IMG/VR virus record: IMGVR_UViG_3300032282_000745
Span: 1 to 23,042 of that record
Reading direction: 5' to 3' (one strand)
Source of the DNA: a virus
DNA length: 23,042 nt
Part shown: positions 21,535 through 23,042 of the stretch, in pieces
Numbering within the stretch: the first letter of the stretch is position 1
Layout of the letters: each line of letters opens with the position of its first letter
Program-made: the position numbers and the translations under genes
Notes under the pieces: model-generated
Told to the model about the DNA's origin: nothing
Databases searched by the model: none
What the model saw: the letters and a program-made list of their open reading frames with translations, nothing else

Positions 21535-21720
21535 TTACTTGATTTTGTTCAAAACTTTGGCAACCGTCGCCTTGACGTTGGTGCCGCTGGGGATGCTACC
21601 GTGACAGCCCATACCGGGCATCTTGGAATAGGTTTCTTTGTTGCGGTCAGGCATGCCAGCGCCGGACATTTTGGGTTCGCGGGCGTTGAGTTTGGCGATG
21701 GGTTCGAGTTTGTTGCTCAT
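21535..21720 (-). CDS. Small Met/Gly-rich basic protein before the portal
   Basis: A 61-residue protein, MSNKLEPIAKLNAREPKMSG, then AGMPDRNKETYSKMPGMGCH and ATVAKVLNKIK. It is basic, rich in Gly, Met and Lys, and likely unstructured apart from the C-terminal helix. AAAGGT is before the ATG, and the start overlaps the upstream 49-residue gene by ATGA. Small genes in this slot between terminase and portal are common and mostly unnamed. A DNA- or portal-linked role can only be guessed. The gene order and overlaps speak for a true gene. Confidence 0.6.
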   Translation of the reverse strand: MSNKLEPIAKLNAREPKMSGAGMPDRNKETYSKMPGMGCHGSIPSGTNVKATVAKVLNKIK

Positions 21721-21866
21721 TTTTTACCTTTCGGGGATGATTTTGCAGCGGCGCGTTTGACACTGTATGCGATGGCGACGGCCTGTTTGACCGGTTTACC
21801 GGCCTTGACTTCGGCTTTCACGTTCTTGCGGAACGCTTCTTTGCCTGTGCTTTTGACGAGTGGCAT
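21717..21866 (-). CDS. 49-residue lysine-rich protein
   Basis: A very small basic protein, MPLVKSTGKEAFRKNVKAEV then KAGKPVKQAVAIAYSVKRAA and a Lys-rich tail: 12 Lys and 2 Arg against 2 Glu. The start at 21866 is preferred to a longer upstream reading because AAAGG lies just before this ATG and an extension would overlap the whole next gene. The phrase GKPxKQAVAIAYSxKR is widespread in short phage and bacterial proteins of unknown function. Probably a nucleic acid-binding or packaging-associated peptide, by charge only. Coupled by an ATGA overlap to the 21535-21720 gene. Confidence 0.68.
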   Translation of the reverse strand: MPLVKSTGKEAFRKNVKAEVKAGKPVKQAVAIAYSVKRAAAKSSPKGKK

Positions 21867-21867
21867 A

Positions 21868-22023
21868 TCACTTACCTTTCTTTGCTGTTTTCGCAGACTC
21901 GCGGAACGCTTTGTCGGTAGGTGCGCCCTTGGTCCCCGGCTTACGCATTTTCTCTTTGCTGCCAGCGGCAATTCTTGCCTGTTTAGCGTGAATGTTAGCG
22001 TAGAGTCCGGGTTTTGTCGCCAT
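21868..22023 (-). CDS. 51-residue lysine-rich protein
   Basis: A small basic protein, MATKPGLYANIHAKQARIAA, then GSKEKMRKPGTKGAPTDKAF and RESAKTAKKGK: 11 Lys and 3 Arg against 3 acidic residues. GLYANIHAKQxRIAAGSxEKMRKPG is a short sequence seen repeatedly beside phage terminase or portal genes. The start at 22023 has GGAAG upstream and the upstream gene ends three bases earlier. It may bind DNA or RNA or serve in packaging, which is a guess from charge. The arrangement of three such genes in a row suggests one functional set. Confidence 0.7.
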   Translation of the reverse strand: MATKPGLYANIHAKQARIAAGSKEKMRKPGTKGAPTDKAFRESAKTAKKGK

Positions 22024-22025
22024 GA

Positions 22026-22286
22026 TCAGCACTTCCAGCGTTTGAGCGATGCTTTGGCGCGTTCCGCGTCGCCCTTGGCGTGTTTGACAACACCTTCCAT
22101 TCGGGCGCAAAACGAGGCTTTACGACCCGCATCTGCTTTGGTTTTGGGGTTTGGGGCTGGCGCTTTGAGTTTGCTACCAGTCGCAGCGTTGTACTTCTCG
22201 CGCCCTTTGGCAGTCAAGCCTGCTCCCTTGGACACGGGCAGCTTCTCGCCTCGTCCAACGCTAAGAGACACGCTTTTCTTTGCCAT
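22026..22286 (-). CDS. DUF6321-like small basic protein
   Basis: An 86-residue protein. The conserved-looking body is PVSKGAGLTAKGREKYNAAT (residues 17-36), GSKLKAPAPNPKTK, then SFCARMEGVVKHAK (58-71) and the end RAKASLKRWKC. This is the pattern of the DUF6321 family, which occurs next to phage terminases. C60 and the terminal C86 could bind metal or form a disulfide. The strong basic charge suggests nucleic-acid contact. GGGAG is six bases before the ATG, within the terminase 3' end, and the terminase stop is directly adjacent. The family has no known function to my knowledge. Confidence 0.8.
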   Translation of the reverse strand: MAKKSVSLSVGRGEKLPVSKGAGLTAKGREKYNAATGSKLKAPAPNPKTKADAGRKASFCARMEGVVKHAKGDAERAKASLKRWKC

Positions 22287-23042
22287 TTACGCTCCCATCC
22301 AAGAGGTTGTGATACCCTGCATTCCCGTGGGTCTGCGAATATCTGTGCGCGGATTGTACTCCCGGTGAGCGACAGGAAACGCAAAGGTAACTGCCAGCGC
22401 ATCTGCTGCATCTGGTGAAGCCAAGCCTCGTGCTTTCATTTCCTTCTTGCCCTCCAAGAATATGGTGCCAGCGGAGTTGGGCTTCTTCATGGGGCCGGTC
22501 AGGTCAGTTTTTAACTGTCTGTCCTGGGGAAGTGCCGCTGTTTTCAGCCATTCCCGCATCGCGCCCCACATTTCAGCCCGTTTGTTACCCCACATGACAG
22601 GGTTCTTCGCTTTCCAGCCAAAGTTTACCCCACGGACTTTGTACCTCTGCTCGTTCAATCTGTCAAGTATCCCGTAACCGAGGCCACCCTCGTCGATGAC
22701 GGTGAGCGTGGGCTTGAACTCCTCGATCATGTCGATGACGTTGCCAACAGTCGTCATGGTGTCGTCACCCTTGAAGCGCCGTATCGCCACGATGTCACGC
22801 CCCTGGCGCACCACCATGACTGTGGAGTCCATGCCGCCACGGGCCGGATCGACACCAAGTACCACGGGTGCGCTCATGTCCTTGTACCTGGGCCGCTTCA
22901 TGGCATCCTCGACCACCGATGGCATGATGAACTGGTCGTCCCCAGACTTAGGGAAATCCCCATACACCTCGACGCGGGCTTCGTCGCTGTCTTCACCGTA
23001 CTCGGCGATGATCTGCTCGTAGATCGACTTGTCGGTGCCCTC
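22287..23042 (-). CDS. terL: Terminase large subunit, C-terminal nuclease part (5' end outside window)
   Basis: 251 visible residues, open to the right edge of the window, so the ATPase domain lies outside. The visible part begins EGTDKSIYEQIIAEYGEDSD, then VEVYGDFPKSGDDQFI, the usual junction from ATPase to nuclease. The RNase H-like nuclease acids are seen: D65 in VLGVDPARGGMDST, D117 in VIDEGGLGYG, and D211 or D214 in ASPDAADALAVTFA. The enzyme pumps DNA into the procapsid through the portal and cuts the concatemer. It is the first of the visible minus-strand genes and is followed at once by the small basic genes and the portal. Confidence 0.93.
   Translation of the reverse strand, partial: EGTDKSIYEQIIAEYGEDSDEARVEVYGDFPKSGDDQFIMPSVVEDAMKRPRYKDMSAPVVLGVDPARGGMDSTVMVVRQGRDIVAIRRFKGDDTMTTVGNVIDMIEEFKPTLTVIDEGGLGYGILDRLNEQRYKVRGVNFGWKAKNPVMWGNKRAEMWGAMREWLKTAALPQDRQLKTDLTGPMKKPNSAGTIFLEGKKEMKARGLASPDAADALAVTFAFPVAHREYNPRTDIRRPTGMQGITTSWMGA

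Noticed and set aside
1-23042. tRNA genes, attachment sites, integrase, repressor or transposon
   Set aside because: No cloverleaf, recombinase motif, terminal inverted repeats or lysogeny gene was recognised; lifestyle cannot be decided from this window.

Overview
This is a window of a tailed double-stranded DNA phage (or prophage) with a P22-type short-tailed virion. On the minus strand, from right to left, are a terminase large subunit C-terminus, a P22-type portal, a scaffold, a P22-gp5-type coat protein, gp4- and gp10-type tail hub proteins, and three ejection-type proteins. No bacterial housekeeping gene, tRNA, rRNA, integrase, repressor, insertion sequence or CRISPR array is visible. 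The host cannot be read directly. Moderate GC and the general gene style would fit a proteobacterial, perhaps freshwater betaproteobacterial, host, but that is a weak inference.

Layout. Positions 1-800 (plus strand) hold the end of an early/DNA-metabolism operon: the C-terminus of an SNF2-type helicase, a promoter-like sequence inside its 3' end, a small coiled-coil protein and a small NrdR-like zinc-ribbon protein. From 832 to the right end everything is on the minus strand and converges on that operon. Read in the direction of transcription (right to left) the order is: terminase large subunit (22287-23042, N-terminus outside the window); four small proteins, three of them strongly basic (21535-22286); portal (19327-21531); a Dps/ferritin-like helical protein (18965-19330); an adhesin/fibre island (13437-18953) with a 22-residue-repeat protein, a tailspike and a carbohydrate-binding-type fibre; a promoter and structured leader (13356-13426); scaffold and coat protein (11322-13349); two small capsid-linked genes separated by near-identical hairpins (10453-11267); gp4 and gp10 tail factors (8000-10170); a fibre/needle-like protein; a small beta protein; a cupin; three DNA-ejection proteins (1597-5844); and a lysis cassette of holin candidate, M15 endolysin and second holin candidate (832-1594).

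The genes are tightly packed, with ATGA, TGATG or TAATG overlaps and SD sites that sit on the stop codon of the gene before, so translation is probably coupled through long stretches. The most notable departures from a plain P22 plan are: receptor-binding genes placed between portal and scaffold; a Dps-like protein directly after the portal; a promoter plus two leader hairpins in front of the scaffold gene; a repeated hairpin and SD cassette after the coat gene; and one beta domain shared by a tail protein and a capsid-linked protein.
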